From contig CAKUHB010000032.1 of the NCBI GenBank assembly GCA_934655875.1, forward strand, positions 1 to 31,215: a stretch of DNA of 31,215 nucleotides, in the 5' to 3' direction. Shown here piece by piece: positions 1 to 7,286 of the stretch; within the stretch, counting starts at the first letter, position 1, and every line of letters begins with the position of its first letter. The stretch is from an uncultured Oscillospiraceae bacterium. GTDB lineage: Bacteria; Bacillota; Clostridia; Oscillospirales; Oscillospiraceae. Made by a program: the position numbers and the translations under genes. The notes beneath the pieces are model-generated. The model was given only the letters and a program-made list of their open reading frames with translations. It had not been told where the DNA came from and searched no databases.

Positions 1-978
1 CAGCCAAAATACACAGCCCCATTGGCAGAGAATACGGCAAAGGTGCAGGCGCTGGGGAAAAAGTATCAGCAGAACGCTGCGCTTTTGAAGCGGTTTCAGC
101 CGGGTACAAGCTGCCCGGTCTGCCGCCGTGTGCTTTCCCAGCAGGAATATCCGGCGTTCCGTCAGGCTTTACAGGCGGAAACGGAGAGAATCGCCGCCGA
201 CGGCACACAGCTGAAAGGTCAGATCGTGGAGCTTCAGGAGATGGAGCAGAAAAGCCAAAGCACGTTCGAGCAGTTCAAGGCGGATGATCTGGTCAGATAC
301 CAGTCCGAGATCGACGCGCTGAATCAGAAACGGGAGCAGCTTCAGGCCGCTGCCGCGCAGCAGAATACGCAGCGTCAGCAGACCCTGGAGCAGCTTCGCG
401 CACGCATCCAGAACCTGACGGCCAGCATCGAATGCGGCACGCTGAGTCCTGCGGACAGTGAACGCCTTGCGGAATGCAAAGCGTCGCTGGAGGACTGCCG
501 GGTACAGCTTGCTGCCGCGCAGCAGGTTCTGAGCGCTGCACCGGAGGACTTTGATACGCGCATCAAGGCCATTGAGGAGGAGATCACGGAAAAGAAAATC
601 GTTATGAAAGACGTGATCCTCTACATGAGCAAGCGCGCGGAGATGACATTCTCCAAACTCGCGCTGAACCGCGTGAAGATCTCGCTCTACGATGTGGTCA
701 AGACGACCGGAGAATTAAAGGACGTGTTCCGCTTTACCTACAATGGCCGCCGCTACGACCGGCTCTCGCTCTCTGAGAAGATCCGGGCTGGCGCGGAGGT
801 GTCTGAACTGGTGAAGCGGCTTACCGGCCGCAATTATCCGGTGTTCTTCGACAACATGGAATCCGTGGACGATCTCAGCAACATCCGTCCGACCAGTCAG
901 ATGATCCTCGCCAAATGCGTCCGTAACGCGGAGCTTTCCGTGCGGGCTGGCAGCACTGCAATGCCGAAGGCAGCGTAA
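1..978 (+). CDS. C-terminal part of a Rad50/SMC-like coiled-coil ATPase (truncated at window edge)
   Basis: The reading frame is open from base 1, so the N-terminus with the Walker A motif lies outside the window; 325 residues are visible. A CPVC pair (visible residues 38-41), like the zinc hook of Rad50/SbcC, sits between two Gln/Glu/Ala-rich coiled-coil stretches. The C-terminal head has an ABC-signature-like LSLSEK (about 255-260) and a Walker B-like VFFDN with Asp at about 284. Proteins of this family bind DNA ends or structure DNA using ATP. The gene sits 30 bases before a primase in the same frame, which suggests a DNA replication or repair module of an integrated element. A TTG at 22 could be read as a start but would cut into the hook-proximal coil, so I treat the gene as partial. 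The exact family is not determined. Confidence 0.75.
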   Translation, partial: QPKYTAPLAENTAKVQALGKKYQQNAALLKRFQPGTSCPVCRRVLSQQEYPAFRQALQAETERIAADGTQLKGQIVELQEMEQKSQSTFEQFKADDLVRYQSEIDALNQKREQLQAAAAQQNTQRQQTLEQLRARIQNLTASIECGTLSPADSERLAECKASLEDCRVQLAAAQQVLSAAPEDFDTRIKAIEEEITEKKIVMKDVILYMSKRAEMTFSKLALNRVKISLYDVVKTTGELKDVFRFTYNGRRYDRLSLSEKIRAGAEVSELVKRLTGRNYPVFFDNMESVDDLSNIRPTSQMILAKCVRNAELSVRAGSTAMPKAA

Positions 979-1008
979 CCCTACTTTCGCAGAAAGGGGG
1001 CGCACCGT

Positions 1009-2073
1009 CTGGCATATCAGAAGCTGCCGATCCTGGAAGCCGCCAGACGGTGCGGGCTTGTCCTCAACGACCGAACGCTTCACAGCGAGGAGGTTGAGGC
1101 AAGCTGCCCCTTCTGCGGCGACCACGGGAATGGCAAATATCATCTGAGTCTGAACACGCGGACCGATCAATACCGCTGCAACCTCTGCGGCGCGAGCGGC
1201 AACAGCGTGACGCTGTATGCGCGGCTGAACGGTCTATCCAACAAAGAAGCCTATCTGGAGCTGGCGGCAAAGAGCAACGTGTATAAGCTGCCCTTACAGC
1301 CCAGCTCCCAAAACACAACGAGCCGGGAACCGTATGCGCTCGCGCAGCGCCATGCGGCGTATTCGGAGATGTTGTCGCTTTTGACGCTCTCCGACCGGCA
1401 CAGAGAAAATCTCCATGAACGAGGACTCCCAGATGCAAGCATCGAGCGGAACGGCTATAAATCCATGCCGGAAACGGAATCCGAACGGCGGCTGTTGGCA
1501 TCGCTTCTTCGATGCAATCACGAATTGCACGGACTGCCCGGCTTTTACACGAAAGACGGGGCATGGACGCTGACAGGCGCGAACGGGTTCCTCATTCCGG
1601 TGCGGAACAAGGACGGATTGATTCAGGGCATGAAGATCCGGCTGGACGACGATGCGGCGCGAAAATACCGCTGGCTCTCCAGCCGGCCGAGCCGCATGGA
1701 AAAGGGGACCCGCAGCTATTCGTGGATCCACGTCACCGGCGACACCACACAGAAGCGTGCCTATCTCACCGAGGGGCCGCTCAAGGGCGACATTGCGAGC
1801 TATTTTGCAAATAATGCACTCTTTGTGTGTCTCGGCGGCGTGAACGCCTACAAGGGGCTGCGGGAAACGCTTCTTTCGCTCGGCGTCACAGAGGTCATGG
1901 AGGCGATGGACATGGATCAGCTTACAAATCCACAGGTTCGGCAGGCAATTCTCACCCTGCGCCGCGAGGTACAGTTGATTCCGGGTATCCGATACTATCA
2001 ATGTACATGGAACCCGCGATTCAAGGGTGTGGACGATTATCTGCTGGACTGGACGAAACGAAAGACGGCTTAA
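1009..2073 (+). CDS. CHC2 zinc-finger / TOPRIM DNA primase-like protein of the element, CTG start
   Basis: The likely product is a DnaG-like primase of 354 aa that makes RNA primers for element replication. Read from a CTG at 1009, the N-terminus has a four-cysteine zinc finger (C33, C36, C57, C60) like the CHC2 finger of bacterial primases. The C-terminal half has a TOPRIM-like EGPLKGD motif followed by an Asp-rich DMDQ strand. A strong purine-rich site (AGAAAGGGGG, 991-1000) lies 8 bases before the CTG. The first ATG, GTG or TTG in frame is the GTG at 1207, which would delete the whole zinc finger. CTG as a start is rare, so either it is used or the start has mutated from ATG. The frame is the same as that of the ATPase gene, whose stop is at 976-978. 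The gene is followed after 15 bases by the next one, so they probably form one operon. Confidence 0.75.
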   Translation: MAYQKLPILEAARRCGLVLNDRTLHSEEVEASCPFCGDHGNGKYHLSLNTRTDQYRCNLCGASGNSVTLYARLNGLSNKEAYLELAAKSNVYKLPLQPSSQNTTSREPYALAQRHAAYSEMLSLLTLSDRHRENLHERGLPDASIERNGYKSMPETESERRLLASLLRCNHELHGLPGFYTKDGAWTLTGANGFLIPVRNKDGLIQGMKIRLDDDAARKYRWLSSRPSRMEKGTRSYSWIHVTGDTTQKRAYLTEGPLKGDIASYFANNALFVCLGGVNAYKGLRETLLSLGVTEVMEAMDMDQLTNPQVRQAILTLRREVQLIPGIRYYQCTWNPRFKGVDDYLLDWTKRKTA

Positions 2074-2088
2074 AGAAAGGAATTGCGT

Positions 2089-3063
2089 ATGACAAATATT
2101 ACAAGTTTTCAGGACATCCTTGGCGCAGCCAACGGCGATAAGACCTCTGTGCTGGGCAAGTTTCTCTATTTCTCACTTGCCAACATTCTGGTGGAGAAAG
2201 AGGCGCTGGCGCAGCTCTGCGAGGATCTGAACATCCCGTACTCCGGCAGCAAGCGAATTTCCGTGTCGGATGCGTTCCGCTCCGCGACGGGCGATATCAA
2301 GGATCGGATCACGGTAAAGAGTCCCGGTGAGCATCATATCTACGCGGTCTACTGCCGCGACAATGCGCACACCGAGGACGTCTATTCCCGTGAGCTGGTC
2401 AAGGAAACGCTCAACCAGCGGACGAACCAGTATGAAAAACTGGCAAACATCTTCTATGACCGGCGCGACAATCAGTTTGGATATGACAATATTGGCTTCG
2501 ACGCCGATATTGACCCTCTGAACTACTGCCGCCGGGCGGAGGAGCTGTTTGAGCTTTATCAGGTCTGCGCGAACCGTAGACAGATCGAGACGATCTGCCT
2601 GAGCTATCTGCGGATGCTGGAGGCCACCAAGGTCAGCACGACGGGGCATTTGTACTTTATTCCGCGGCAGCACATGGACAAAGTGGATACGTTTGAAACG
2701 TTCATTGAGCAGCTCAGCGATATGAACCAGAATGACAATGCGCTCAGCGTTAACAGCTTTTATATCATTGACGACGCGAAGCAGCGCGACAAAATGACAG
2801 AGGAATTTTATTCCGCGGTCAAAAAAGAGATCGCGCTGTACCAGGAGAAAGCCGACTATCTCATCCAGAGCGGCAGCCGCAGCCCCAGCGTCATGGAGCG
2901 GTGGGTGGGCAAAATTGCCACGCTGGAGCAGAAAAAGCAGCACTATGAAGAAATTCTCCGCCGGGAGCTTGACGGCCTCGACGATGAATTTGAAACGCTG
3001 CGGCTTTTGTCGCAGGAACTGTCCGTGAGGGCAAACGGCCTGCGATTTCGGAAAGCGGCTTGA
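2089..3063 (+). CDS. Conserved element protein of unknown function, possibly DUF6744-like
   Basis: The product is 324 aa and soluble, with no signal peptide or membrane segment. The start at ATG 2089 is supported by AAAGGAA 6 bases upstream; a TTG at 2083 is in frame but overlaps that site. The N-terminus carries a short hydrophobic helix (VLGKFLYFSLANILV). The C-terminal 80 residues or so are charged and predicted to form a coiled coil (EQKKQHYEEILRRELDGLDD). The gene directly follows the primase and ends before a strong terminator, so it is the last gene of the ATPase-primase operon. That placement suggests a role in replication or maintenance of the element, but I cannot name a function. 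The DUF6744 label is from memory of similar proteins and is weak. Confidence 0.7.
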   Translation: MTNITSFQDILGAANGDKTSVLGKFLYFSLANILVEKEALAQLCEDLNIPYSGSKRISVSDAFRSATGDIKDRITVKSPGEHHIYAVYCRDNAHTEDVYSRELVKETLNQRTNQYEKLANIFYDRRDNQFGYDNIGFDADIDPLNYCRRAEELFELYQVCANRRQIETICLSYLRMLEATKVSTTGHLYFIPRQHMDKVDTFETFIEQLSDMNQNDNALSVNSFYIIDDAKQRDKMTEEFYSAVKKEIALYQEKADYLIQSGSRSPSVMERWVGKIATLEQKKQHYEEILRRELDGLDDEFETLRLLSQELSVRANGLRFRKAA

Positions 3064-3094
3064 CATGGACTTTTGATGGACAACAACAGGCACC

Positions 3095-3131
3095 AGGCCC
3101 GGCTCGGAATACTCCGAGCCGGGCCTGTTTG
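3095..3131 (+). terminator. Strong hairpin terminator after the primase operon
   Basis: A perfect 14-bp GC-rich stem (3095-3108 with 3113-3126) with a 4-base loop ATAC is followed by GTTTGCGTTT. It lies 32 bases after the stop of the preceding gene, as expected for an intrinsic terminator of the plus-strand operon. The trailing T-tract is interrupted. Confidence 0.85.
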
Positions 3132-3566
3132 CGTTTATATTTAAAACTAAGAACGATACCATACGCTTTTTATGTAGCTCAATATTAAATAATAGCAAAA
3201 AGCTCAATTCTTCCAACTCGGCCCAACTGTGTACTCTTACATATGCTGTTTAATTCACACTGTAAAAGGCGATGCGCAAAATATTTTTGCACGAACTTAA
3301 CTATGAGCTAGAATAAGAATCAGAAAATGCTTGAGAGGTGGCGCCAACAGTATATGCCGAACGGTTTCAGATTATATTGCAGAGAAATTGCAGCTTTTTT
3401 GCACAATTTTACCGAATCATTTCCGAACACCTGTACTTGTTTCTGCGCACCATCCTATGCTATTCTTAGGATGAAAAAACAGATGCACCGCACAACCAAT
3501 GTGCCATGCATCTGTTTTTGCTTTCTTGCATTCCAAATACTGATTGAATATGGAGGAGTGCTGTTG
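3132..3566. other. Gene-free AT-rich spacer ahead of the integrase control genes
   Basis: These 435 bases hold no convincing gene. A plus-strand frame stays open from 3327 into the next gene, but the best start is at 3567. The stretch is clearly more AT-rich than its surroundings. The only strong structure is the hairpin at 3475-3519. A weak promoter-like pair, TTGTTT (3437-3442) and TATTCT (3461-3466) with 18-base spacing, would start transcription just before that hairpin. I regard it as tentative. Confidence 0.5.
3475..3519. terminator. 13-bp bidirectional hairpin ahead of the sigma-like gene
   Basis: AAAAACAGATGCA (3475-3487) pairs perfectly with TGCATCTGTTTTT (3507-3519). The loop contains a second small stem, GCAC (3490-3493) with GTGC (3501-3504). 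The A-run on one side and T-run on the other make it terminator-like in both directions. It sits 47 bases before the start of the sigma-like gene, so in the plus direction it could act as an attenuator in that gene's leader or insulate it from upstream transcription. Confidence 0.6.
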
Positions 3567-4055
3567 ATGGTGAAAGATATGAAACAATATGTTCTGTCAC
3601 TTTTGGAAAACTATCCGCAGATGATTCGGAAGATCGAGCTCATGCGTTACGAGCTTCGTTTCGCCAAGGCAGTTACTCCGCAGGAAATGATAGAGGTCAT
3701 GACATATGCAAAGAAAGGAACACAAGTCGCCGCAGAAACGCCCCGCGACGTACCCGGAATTGCGCTGAGTTACAGAGACATCACAGAACAACTGAATCAG
3801 GAAATGATCAGTGAGGCTTTCGAGACGTATATGAGCTTGCTTCGGGAGCAGGATCGTTTGCAGTATTATGTAAACTTACTGAGTGCACGTGAACGCGAGA
3901 TCATAACTGCGTATTATTTCGACCAGCGCAGCTGGAGCGAAATATCAAAGAGCCTTGGCATCTCGCCGCGAACGGCGTATGCGATTCGCAGTCAGGCAAT
4001 TGACGAGCTTGTAACCATGTATTCCTACGCAAATCAGATTTTTGCGGTTGAATAG
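3567..4055 (+). CDS. Sigma-70 region 4-like helix-turn-helix protein
   Basis: The product is 162 aa. GGAGGAG (3552-3558) ends 8 bases before the ATG at 3567, which fixes the start. The C-terminal third reads LSAREREIITAYYFDQRSW, then a helix-turn-helix (EISKSLGISPRTAYAIRSQA). This is the -35-binding region 4 pattern of sigma factors and of phage or element regulators such as ArpU-type proteins. There is no region 2, so it is unlikely to be a complete sigma factor. More probably it is an activator of element genes. It lies directly upstream of the excisionase-like and integrase genes on the same strand, so it likely takes part in control of excision or transfer. The precise family is uncertain. 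Confidence 0.75.
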   Translation: MVKDMKQYVLSLLENYPQMIRKIELMRYELRFAKAVTPQEMIEVMTYAKKGTQVAAETPRDVPGIALSYRDITEQLNQEMISEAFETYMSLLREQDRLQYYVNLLSAREREIITAYYFDQRSWSEISKSLGISPRTAYAIRSQAIDELVTMYSYANQIFAVE

Positions 4056-4095
4056 GCAGGTCATTTATCATTCTGAAAAGCCAGAGGTAATCACT

Positions 4096-4302
4096 ATGAG
4101 CAAAAACAGAGCAGAAGACTATCGTACATCAACGGGAATGCTTCCCATAACTCTCTGCGTGGAAGATTTAATGCCCATTCTCAATGTTGGCCGAAATACG
4201 GCTTACCGGTTAGTCCGCTCCGGTGAAATTAGGAGCATCAAAGTTGGACGGCAGATCAGGATTCCGCGTCAAGTCCTGTTGGACTATCTGGATCAGAAAT
4301 AG
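4096..4302 (+). CDS. Excisionase-like MerR/Xis helix-turn-helix protein
   Basis: The product is a small basic protein of 68 aa. ATG at 4096 follows AGAGG with 8-base spacing. The sequence LCVEDLMPILNVGRNTAYRL, followed by IRSIKVGRQIRIPRQVLLDYL, is the winged helix of the excisionase / helix-turn-helix 17 family: recognition helix, then a basic wing with the VGRQIRIP signature, then a closing helix. Such proteins bend DNA at the attachment site and steer the integrase toward excision, or act as repressors. The position 148 bases before the integrase gene, in the same direction, is typical of an element xis-int pair. It could also be a plain transcription regulator. Confidence 0.85.
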   Translation: MSKNRAEDYRTSTGMLPITLCVEDLMPILNVGRNTAYRLVRSGEIRSIKVGRQIRIPRQVLLDYLDQK

Positions 4303-4450
4303 ATACCTTTGCCCATAAAACTCGACCTTCCCGCAGCATTGCATCCACCTCCTGCTCATGCTATACTGGCAGTACGAACGGATACTGTACTCTCAGGTTT
4401 GCAGACACGGGAAGGAGGCAGTCGCTCCAATCATTCAAAGGAGTGAGAGT

Positions 4451-5821
4451 ATGGTACCAAGGAAAAAAGGTCAAAAATATGAGATCAGCTATCGCTGCCC
4501 GAAATATGAAAAGCCATTCTCAGAACGGTTTGATTCCTATGAGGCGGCGAAGCTGCGCATTGCACAAATTGAATATGAAAAAAGCCTCGGCGTATTCGAG
4601 CCGCCAAAGCAGCCAATCCTCGCGCCGAAGAACAATCACTATGTCACGGTAGGAGAGCTGCTGGACGAATATGTGCAGCTCTACGGTCTAAAGCACTGGG
4701 GGGATTCCTACTTATCCAGCAGTCAGCACTATATCGCGCACTATGTCAAACCGACCATTGGTGACGTTCCGGTCAAGGACATCACGACGCACGATCTGGA
4801 CGTCTTTTACGATAAGCTGCTGGATCAGCCGGCCGTCGTGCTCAAGGGCCATAAGAAGAAGGATGAAAAAATCTCACCGTCGGTCGTTGTCAAAATTCAC
4901 GCGCTGATGAGCGGCGCTTTCAAAAAGGCGGTTGGATGGAAGTACATTTCCAGCAATCCAGCAGAAAACGCGACGCTCCCGCAACGTGTGAAAAAGGAGC
5001 GAGATTCATGGTCTGTCAGTGAGGTCAAATACGCGCTGGCGATCTGCGAAAACCCCGTTCTGAAGCTGGCGATGCTTCTGGCGCTCGGCTGCTCCATGCG
5101 GATTGGAGAAATTCTTGGTCTGACATGGGACTGCGTAGACTTGTCAGAGGAAGCCCTTGCTTCTGGAAACGCCTCGCTGTTTATTAACAAGGAACTCAAA
5201 CGCTGTGAAAAGAGCAGCGTGGAGGCACTGGAAAAGCGCGGTCGGAGCAAAGTCCTTTTTACATTCCCGGCATGGAAGCAGACGAACTGTTCGACAGTGC
5301 TTGTGTTGAAGACGCCAAAAACAGAAAGCAGCGTTCGCGTTGTATTCCTTCCAAGAACTGTCGCAGCGGCGCTGATAGAGGCAAAGAAGCAGCAGGACGA
5401 GGAGAAGATGCTGCTCGGCTCTGATTACAAGGATTTTAATTTAGTCCTTGCACAGCCGGGCGGACGCCCCTACGAGCGGCGGCAGATTGACCGAATGCTG
5501 GACGTGTTCATTCAGGAAAATGAGCTGCGGAAAGTCGTGTTTCACAGCTTGCGGCACAGTAGCACCTCCATCAAGCTCCAAATCAGCCGAGGCAATATCA
5601 AGGCAGTCCAGGGCGACACCGGTCACGCACAGGCACGCATGGTGACAGAGGTATATGCGCATACGAACAATGAAGAACGGCTGCTTCTGGCGCAAAAGGT
5701 GGATGAAAATTTCTTTCAGACACCGATTCCGGAGGCACTCGCGCCAACAGGAGAGATGCAAAAAGTCCTCCAAATTCTCGCTGAAAAGCCGGAGTTGGTC
5801 AAGCTGCTTGCCGCCATGTAG
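4451..5821 (+). CDS. int: Tyrosine recombinase integrase of the left element
   Basis: The product is a 456-aa site-specific recombinase that inserts and excises the element. AAAGGAG (4437-4443) lies 7 bases before ATG 4451. The N-terminal 60 residues resemble the arm-DNA-binding domain of Tn916/phage integrases. A core-binding SAM-like domain follows (about 65-190). The catalytic domain keeps Arg217 (SMRIGEILGL), a Lys in KTPKTESSVR, His365 and Arg368 (HSLRH), His392 (TGH) and the nucleophile Tyr402 (EVYAHT), so it looks active. Length is close to the usual 380-460. The gene ends 107 bases from a tRNA-Thr gene. Such integrases often use the 3' end of a tRNA gene as target, so the junction of element and chromosome is probably in 5822-5960. 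The frame upstream of 4451 is open but has no ribosome binding site. Confidence 0.95.
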   Translation: MVPRKKGQKYEISYRCPKYEKPFSERFDSYEAAKLRIAQIEYEKSLGVFEPPKQPILAPKNNHYVTVGELLDEYVQLYGLKHWGDSYLSSSQHYIAHYVKPTIGDVPVKDITTHDLDVFYDKLLDQPAVVLKGHKKKDEKISPSVVVKIHALMSGAFKKAVGWKYISSNPAENATLPQRVKKERDSWSVSEVKYALAICENPVLKLAMLLALGCSMRIGEILGLTWDCVDLSEEALASGNASLFINKELKRCEKSSVEALEKRGRSKVLFTFPAWKQTNCSTVLVLKTPKTESSVRVVFLPRTVAAALIEAKKQQDEEKMLLGSDYKDFNLVLAQPGGRPYERRQIDRMLDVFIQENELRKVVFHSLRHSSTSIKLQISRGNIKAVQGDTGHAQARMVTEVYAHTNNEERLLLAQKVDENFFQTPIPEALAPTGEMQKVLQILAEKPELVKLLAAM

Positions 5822-5839
5822 CCGCTGCGCAGGCAATTC

Positions 5840-5860
5840 TGTTGGAAGATTTGTTGGAAG
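5840..5860 (+). repeat. Two 9-bp direct repeats, candidate integrase arm sites
   Basis: TGTTGGAAG occurs at 5840-5848 and again at 5852-5860, a period of 12 bases. It lies between the integrase stop and the tRNA-Thr terminator. Short direct repeats close to the element end are the usual form of integrase arm-binding sites, which is the inference here; chance repetition is possible. Confidence 0.4.
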
Positions 5861-5880
5861 CATCAGAAAATTCATTTTAC

Positions 5881-5926
5881 AGAAAAAAGAAAAAATCCTC
5901 AAAACCGTTGCGGTTTCAAGGATTTT
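5881..5926 (-). terminator. Terminator of the tRNA-Thr gene
   Basis: On the minus strand AAAATCCT and AGGATTTT (plus 5892-5899 and 5919-5926) plus an inner AAACCG/CGGTTT stem (5902-5907, 5911-5916; loop TTG) form a two-part hairpin with one CA/CA mismatch. A T-rich tail follows (complement of the A-run 5881-5891). It starts right after the tRNA 3' end, so it ends the tRNA transcript and also shields it from the facing integrase gene. Confidence 0.8.
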
Positions 5927-5927
5927 C

Positions 5928-6003
5928 TGGAGCTGCTGGGCAGATTCGAACTGCCGACCTCGTCATTACCAATGACGCGCTCTACCGACTGAGCTACAGC
6001 AGC
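5928..6003 (-). tRNA. tRNA-Thr(GGU), encoded CCA
   Basis: The minus strand folds into a full cloverleaf: acceptor GCTGCTG/CAGCAGC, D-arm GCTC...GAGC, anticodon stem CGTCA/TGACG with loop TTGGTAA, variable AGGTC, T-arm GGCAG-TTCGAAT-CTGCC, discriminator T and an encoded CCA. The anticodon is GGT, reading threonine codons ACC and ACU. The nearby integrase makes this the likely integration target of the left element. The gene appears intact, as expected when the element restores or spares the 3' end. Confidence 0.97.
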
Positions 6004-6030
6004 AAGTGTCTTTCTCAAGAGCGCTCCGTT

Positions 6031-6058
6031 ATTATAGCACAAAGTCGGGATTTGTCAA
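6031..6058 (-). promoter_or_regulatory. Consensus promoter of tRNA-Thr
   Basis: On the minus strand TTGACA (plus 6053-6058) and TATAAT (plus 6031-6036) are both perfect, separated by 16 bases. The -10 box ends 27 bases before the mature tRNA 5' end. Confidence 0.9.
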
Positions 6059-6073
6059 GTCCTGATTGCCTTT

Positions 6074-7057
6074 TTATTTTATTTTTTCGACCGGCGCGTT
6101 GACGACGTTGACCGGGCTGCCTGCGAGGAAGGCACGGATATTCCGCACCGTCTCGTCCATGATGCGTTGGCGGCTCTCCTTCGGCGCCCAGGCAATATGC
6201 GGCGTAATGATGCAGTTTTTGGCGTGCAGGAGCGGATTGTCGGCCTTCATCGGCTCGTAGGAGACAACGTCGACAGCCGCCATATACAGCTTTCCGCTGT
6301 TCAGCGCGTCGCACAGATCCTGCTCGTTGACGAGTCCGCCGCGGGCGGTATTGAGCAGGATCGCGCCGTCCTTCATTTTCTCAATTGTTGTTCGATTGAT
6401 CAGCTGCGCCGTCTGCGGCGTCATGGGGCAGTGCAGCGAGACAACGTCCGATTCCGCCAGCAGCGTATCCAGCGGAACATACTCCGCGATCGCGCGCCCC
6501 TCTTCCCGTTCCGACCGGCTGAAGGCCAGAACCCGCATGCCGAACGCCTTTGCGATCCGGCCGACAGCCTGTCCGATCCGGCCAAAGCCGATAATGCCCA
6601 TGGTCTTGCCCGCCAGCTCAATGAGCTTCGTATCCCAGAAGCAGTAATCCTCGCTGCTGCACCACCGACCGGCGTGCACCGCTTCGGAATGATGGCCGAC
6701 CGCGTGGCAGACCTCGAGCAGGAGCGCAAACGTAAACTGCGCCACGGCGTCGGTGCCGTAGCTCGGGATATTGCAGACAGGGACGCCGTGCGCAGCAGCT
6801 GCCGCGCAGTCGACGACATTATAGCCCGTGGCCAGTACGCCGACGAACCGCAGCTGCTTGCAGGCCGCAAACACCTCCGCCCGCAGCGGCGTTTTATTGA
6901 TAAAAACCGCGTCCGCGTCGCCGATCCGGCGAATGATCTCCTGCGTATCCTCGATCGGCGTCCGGTCGTAGACCGTCAGCTCACCGAACGCCGCAACGGG
7001 CGACCAATCCAGATCGCCGGGATTTTCGCAATAGCCGTCCAGAATCACAAGTTTCAT
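6074..7057 (-). CDS. hprA: D-2-hydroxyacid dehydrogenase, glycerate/hydroxypyruvate type
   Basis: The product is a 327-aa cytoplasmic NAD(P)-dependent oxidoreductase of the D-isomer 2-hydroxyacid dehydrogenase family. The start at 7057 is fixed by GGAGG and the MKLVILDG beginning; an ATG 15 bases upstream overlaps the ribosome binding site. The split N- and C-terminal catalytic domain surrounds a Rossmann domain with GFGRIG (157-162). Catalytic Arg239 (TARGG), Glu268 (SYEP) and His287 (TPHIAW) are all present. The TPHIAWA signature is typical of the glycerate dehydrogenase (hydroxypyruvate reductase) branch, so D-glycerate/hydroxypyruvate is the best substrate guess; other 2-ketoacids are possible. 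It appears to be a single gene with its own promoter, ending against the tRNA-Thr promoter without an obvious terminator. Confidence 0.88.
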   Translation of the reverse strand: MKLVILDGYCENPGDLDWSPVAAFGELTVYDRTPIEDTQEIIRRIGDADAVFINKTPLRAEVFAACKQLRFVGVLATGYNVVDCAAAAAHGVPVCNIPSYGTDAVAQFTFALLLEVCHAVGHHSEAVHAGRWCSSEDYCFWDTKLIELAGKTMGIIGFGRIGQAVGRIAKAFGMRVLAFSRSEREEGRAIAEYVPLDTLLAESDVVSLHCPMTPQTAQLINRTTIEKMKDGAILLNTARGGLVNEQDLCDALNSGKLYMAAVDVVSYEPMKADNPLLHAKNCIITPHIAWAPKESRQRIMDETVRNIRAFLAGSPVNVVNAPVEKIK

Positions 7058-7089
7058 GGTTTCCTCCGTCATTTACAATTTCATATTGT

Positions 7090-7118
7090 ATCATAGCAAG
7101 CCGCCGGACGTTCGTCAA
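7090..7118 (-). promoter_or_regulatory. Promoter of the hydroxyacid dehydrogenase gene
   Basis: On the minus strand TTGACG (plus 7113-7118) and TATGAT (plus 7090-7095) are 17 bases apart. The predicted start lies about 25 bases before the ATG at 7057. Confidence 0.75.
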
Positions 7119-7210
7119 CTTTTGTCCATGGAAAATTCACAATTCCTTTGATTTCCGTTCATAGTTCTGACATGATTGTCCCGTATACTCAGAATCAAGG
7201 ATTCACCCAA

Positions 7211-7244
7211 TCCTCTCTTTCTTCTCTTTTTCTTTTCTTTCTTC
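7211..7244 (+). repeat. 34-base pure pyrimidine tract
   Basis: All bases from 7211 to 7244 are C or T. The tract directly abuts the obg terminator, so the obg-strand RNA beyond the hairpin would be pure purine. It lies between obg and hprA. No gene overlaps it and its role is unknown. Confidence 0.6.
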
Positions 7245-7285
7245 AAACAAAAGCCCGCGGTCATATGGCCGCGGGCTTTTGTTTG
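7244..7285 (-). terminator. 17-bp perfect hairpin, obg terminator
   Basis: CAAACAAAAGCCCGCGG (7244-7260) pairs perfectly with 7269-7285 around an 8-base loop. On the minus strand the stem is GC-rich at its top and runs into TTTTGTTTG, which is an intrinsic terminator right after the obg stop at 7287. Confidence 0.9.
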
Positions 7286-7286
7286 C

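Noticed and set aside
1207..2073. GTG 1207 as start of the primase
   Set aside because: It would remove the complete four-cysteine zinc finger encoded in the same frame and has no ribosome binding site.
3327..3566. Longer N-terminus for the sigma-like protein
   Set aside because: The added segment would translate through the hairpin at 3475-3519, is Cys/Phe-rich and unlike the rest, while ATG 3567 has a strong GGAGGAG.
5842..6102. Plus-strand reading frame across the tRNA-Thr gene (AAGQIRTADLVITNDALYRL)
   Set aside because: This is the well-known false protein produced by translating a tRNA gene; it overlaps the tRNA and its promoter and has no ribosome binding site.
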